This document shows positions 61,740 to 64,000 of a stretch of DNA of 64,000 nt, one piece after another. This DNA comes from Portulaca oleracea. Taxonomy: Eukaryota > Streptophyta > Magnoliopsida > Caryophyllales > Portulacaceae. The stretch is taken from NCBI GenBank assembly GCA_029582165.1, contig CM055881.1, forward strand, positions 27,460,094-27,524,093. Reading direction: 5' to 3'. A program made the position numbers and the translations under genes. Numbering within the stretch: the first letter of the stretch is position 1; every line of letters begins with the position of its first letter. The notes below the pieces were generated by a model, which saw nothing but the letters and a program-made list of their open reading frames with translations, was not told the DNA's origin and did not search any database.

Positions 61740-62765
61740 AACATATTGGATGGTTTGCCCGTAGATGTCATGGCATTAATTTCAAATTATCTTGATTATT
61801 TTGCTTATATGAGCTTCCGAAAGACTTGTAAGAGTTGTCAATCTCTGCACTTCCTCCTGACTGGTGGAACTAGAGGAGAACTTACGAGACTTCACCGCCA
61901 TTGTTTGTTCACCTTAAAAACAATGGAGGGTTATTTCAAGTAATGGACCCTACTCGAAACAATTTCAGCTCCATCATTAGCCGTAGACCACTTAAAGGTG
62001 GTTTCTTTATACAACACTGCAAGGATGGTTGGCTAGTTCTAGACTCTGGAAGCAAAACCTTTAAATACTTCAATCTCTTCACCAAAGTTAGGGGGAGTTT
62101 CCTCCTATTAAGGGTATGCAACATTCCTCGAGTATAGGGTTCTCAACTTCCCCTGGTTGCTCTGATTGTATGACTGTTGGAATATGTAAATACCAACAAG
62201 AAGTACATATTTATTACATTCAACCTAGCTCCCAAACCTGGGAGTATGCTGAGTTTGACAATCAACAAATCGAGTTCGAACCAAGTAATTACCACTCCAT
62301 ATATCACAAGGGAGGCTTCTACTTTCTTGATGACCAGGGGTATCTTCGAGTGTTCAAATTGACGGGATCTAAATCAACTTGGTAGGTTTATCGATAACCA
62401 CAAACTAAAGAAATGGAGTTTCATTAGATCCATCGGCTTGAGTGTGATGGACACTTGTTCTCCGTATTCATTGGGAGATTGGGAGATTAAATCCAGGTGT
62501 TTAGGTTCGATAAAGGGAGTGAGAGTTGGGTTGAGGTTGAAAGCTTAGGAAAACATGTCTTCTTCATTAGCTAATCATCATCTATTTCAACCATTGCAAA
62601 AGAGGTTGGGATGAGTAACAGGGTCTATCTTCCAAGACTTATTAATAATCAGTTCTACTCAATGGAGACCCGTCAGTATCAGGTTCATGGTACTGATTAA
62701 CACTTGTCCATGGAGAATTTTGGCCTGTCCAAAGAGCCAGTTGAGTGTTGTTGGGCTTAGAATAT
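61740..62765 (+). pseudogene. F-box/DUF295 protein pseudogene
   Basis: An F-box-like start, LDGLPVDVMALISNYLDYF with FRKTCKSCQSL, is followed after a frameshift near 61900 by MDPTRNNFSSI and HCKDGWLVLDSGSKT. After another shift come EFDNQQIEF and FYFLDDQGYLRVFKL. Further broken pieces (DGHLFSV, GMSNRVYLPRL, FYSMETRQYQV) lead to about 62700. This is the order of the DUF295 beta-propeller of plant F-box proteins, which recruit targets to SCF ubiquitin ligases. At least three frame changes and several stops make it non-functional. Confidence 0.75.
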
Positions 62766-63476
62766 GTTTTCGTCGTTCTCTTTAATTTTTTCTGCCTACT
62801 TATATCTTGGTTATCATCTATTCTTACATTATTCGACTTAAATTATAATTAGTTTTACTAAGCATATAACTGATATTTGTCACGTTGTTTTGTTCTTTTG
62901 AGTAATTTTTGCCTAGGCGACGCTTAGTTTGGCATTGACAATACAAATGAGTTTACATATTGAGGAGCTGTATTTGTTGAATCCAACAACTCTGCTACCT
63001 TGTTTCCTCCTAGTTTGCAAACGAGTTCACATATATACACGCCGTAAGATATTGATCAACAGTTTTAACCCTATTGTAAAGTTCATCAGAAGACCTCATA
63101 CAGTAATACAGTGTAGGAATACTGGCCTGTATTTGCTTCAAACTTGGAAATTTTGGTCCCTTTTTTTTGTTTTTTTTTTTTATAATTCAGTTGGCTACAG
63201 TGACAACGTGATTCTCTCAAAATTGGGTTTGTTTCTTCGACGGGGCCTATGGAGATATGCTGGTATGCGGTCATTTTTATTCATCACTGTCACCTAACTC
63301 CTCTGTCTGTCAATAATCAAACAATGATGAAAGGCATCTTATGCGTTATTCACTTTTACTTTCTTCACTTTTTTCATTCAATTCCAAAAGTCCAAGCTAA
63401 ATAGAAGAAGCTAGAATAAGTTGAGATATAAAGGGGGTAAAATTCCATGCACTTGGAGGATTATGTAACTTTACAT
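62766..63476. other. Intergenic DNA after the F-box pseudogene
   Basis: No gene was recognised. Open frames of 62-122 codons near 62929-63297 include a poly-T tract and show no motif. Confidence 0.45.
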
Positions 63477-63608
63477 TTTTTTTTTTTATCTAAGTACGTA
63501 ATCCAATTCTTCGGACCTCTATTTAGTGCCCCCAGCCCCAAGATTCGAACCGTGAATGGTAAAGATGAGATGAGGAGCCCTAGCCTAATAGCAAGGGATG
63601 ATTAGTGA
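63477..63608 (-). mobile_element. tRNA-derived SINE, minus strand
   Basis: On the minus strand a box-B-like GGTTCGAATCTT (about 63544-63555) is preceded by a box-A-like CTTGCTATTAGGCTAGG near the start, and the element ends in a run of A. GTAACTTTACAT (63465-63476) and GTAACGTTATAT (63609-63620) flank it and agree at 10 of 12 positions, as a SINE target duplication would. It does not fold as an intact tRNA. Confidence 0.7.
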
Positions 63609-63620
63609 GTAACGTTATAT

Positions 63621-64000
63621 TAATCTCGGAGAAAAACAATGCAAGTATGTATTTCTTTTTTTTCACATTTCTGATCATTGTTTAATTAATAAAATAGCCC
63701 GATCTTAAATTCTTAATTTGAAAACATAACGAAGTCCTGCATCAATAAAACTAGTTAAAAGCCACGTGCGTCTTTATAAAGTGCTCGTTCTTGCTGGATT
63801 ATGTATGTTAATATGTATTTGGGCCTGTCTGTTTTGGGCCTATTTTATTCTTTGGGTTAGTTCGTTTTTGTCTTTGTTTTGTTTAGTATATAGTCTCTCT
63901 TAGGTTTGTTCTCTCAGATGAACTGATTATCTCACATATCACATATTCCTTTCTTCTTTCTCTTTCTTCATCCAGTTTCTCTTTCTAAGTTCTTCTTCCT
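63621..64000 (+). other. Edge region, possible promoter or LTR
   Basis: A TATA-like TTTATAAAG (about 63772) is followed by a T/C-rich leader with many TTCTTTC words up to the window end. It could be the 5' end of a gene or of a copia LTR beyond the window; nothing here decides. Confidence 0.3.

Noticed and set aside
63477..63608. Intact tRNA gene
   Set aside because: A box-B-like motif is present but no cloverleaf or anticodon stem can be drawn, and the A-run and duplication fit a SINE.

Overview
The window is nuclear DNA of a flowering plant, most likely a eudicot. The evidence is a three-exon NAC transcription factor gene with GT-AG introns, a small TIR-domain gene, and A+T-rich DNA packed with plant LTR retrotransposons, MITEs, a LINE remnant and a SINE. 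A MITE with ends reading GTAAGACCGTCT (56724-56992) resembles repeats I associate with Caryophyllales, but that is a weak taxonomic hint. No organellar, rRNA, tRNA or CRISPR sequence was seen.

Only two genes look intact: a single-exon TIR-only gene (12760-13278, +) and a NAC gene of the NAC2/NARS/NOR type (44730-46094, +). A decayed F-box/DUF295 gene lies at 61740-62765, with a possible relative just upstream. Everything else that reads as protein is retrotransposon debris or low-complexity frame.

Layout. 1-3801 holds LTR-like DNA containing a Stowaway MITE. 3986-11110 is a decayed Ty1-copia element with its 5' LTR, primer-binding site and degraded pol, carrying a Tourist-type MITE. Two more TIR elements follow, then the TIR-only gene. 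Directly after that gene sits a long-TIR element into which a 1.29-kb hAT element has inserted (8-bp duplication). 17147-19620 has a foldback Mutator-like MITE, a LINE fragment and a copia LTR. 19896-36637 is a tandem array of eight 1.8-2.2-kb units, each a composite of a copia RNase H fragment, a solo copia LTR with its target duplication, and part of a second LTR family. 36638-40196 holds the right flank of the array, more copia leader and a second solo LTR. 40920-44287 stacks five inverted-repeat elements, two of them lying in one (TA)n tract, upstream of the NAC gene. 46679-46912 is a long compound microsatellite. 48132-52262 is a structurally complete, non-autonomous LTR retrotransposon that keeps gag remnants and an unfamiliar ORF but no pol. 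52880-53818 is a copia 3' end. The remainder is A+T-rich intergenic DNA with MITEs, the F-box pseudogene and a SINE.

The most unusual signals are the origin and structure of the tandem array, the presence in several unrelated LTR families of family-specific short palindromes (upstream of the TATA box in four of them), and an LTR hairpin whose stem persists through compensating changes.
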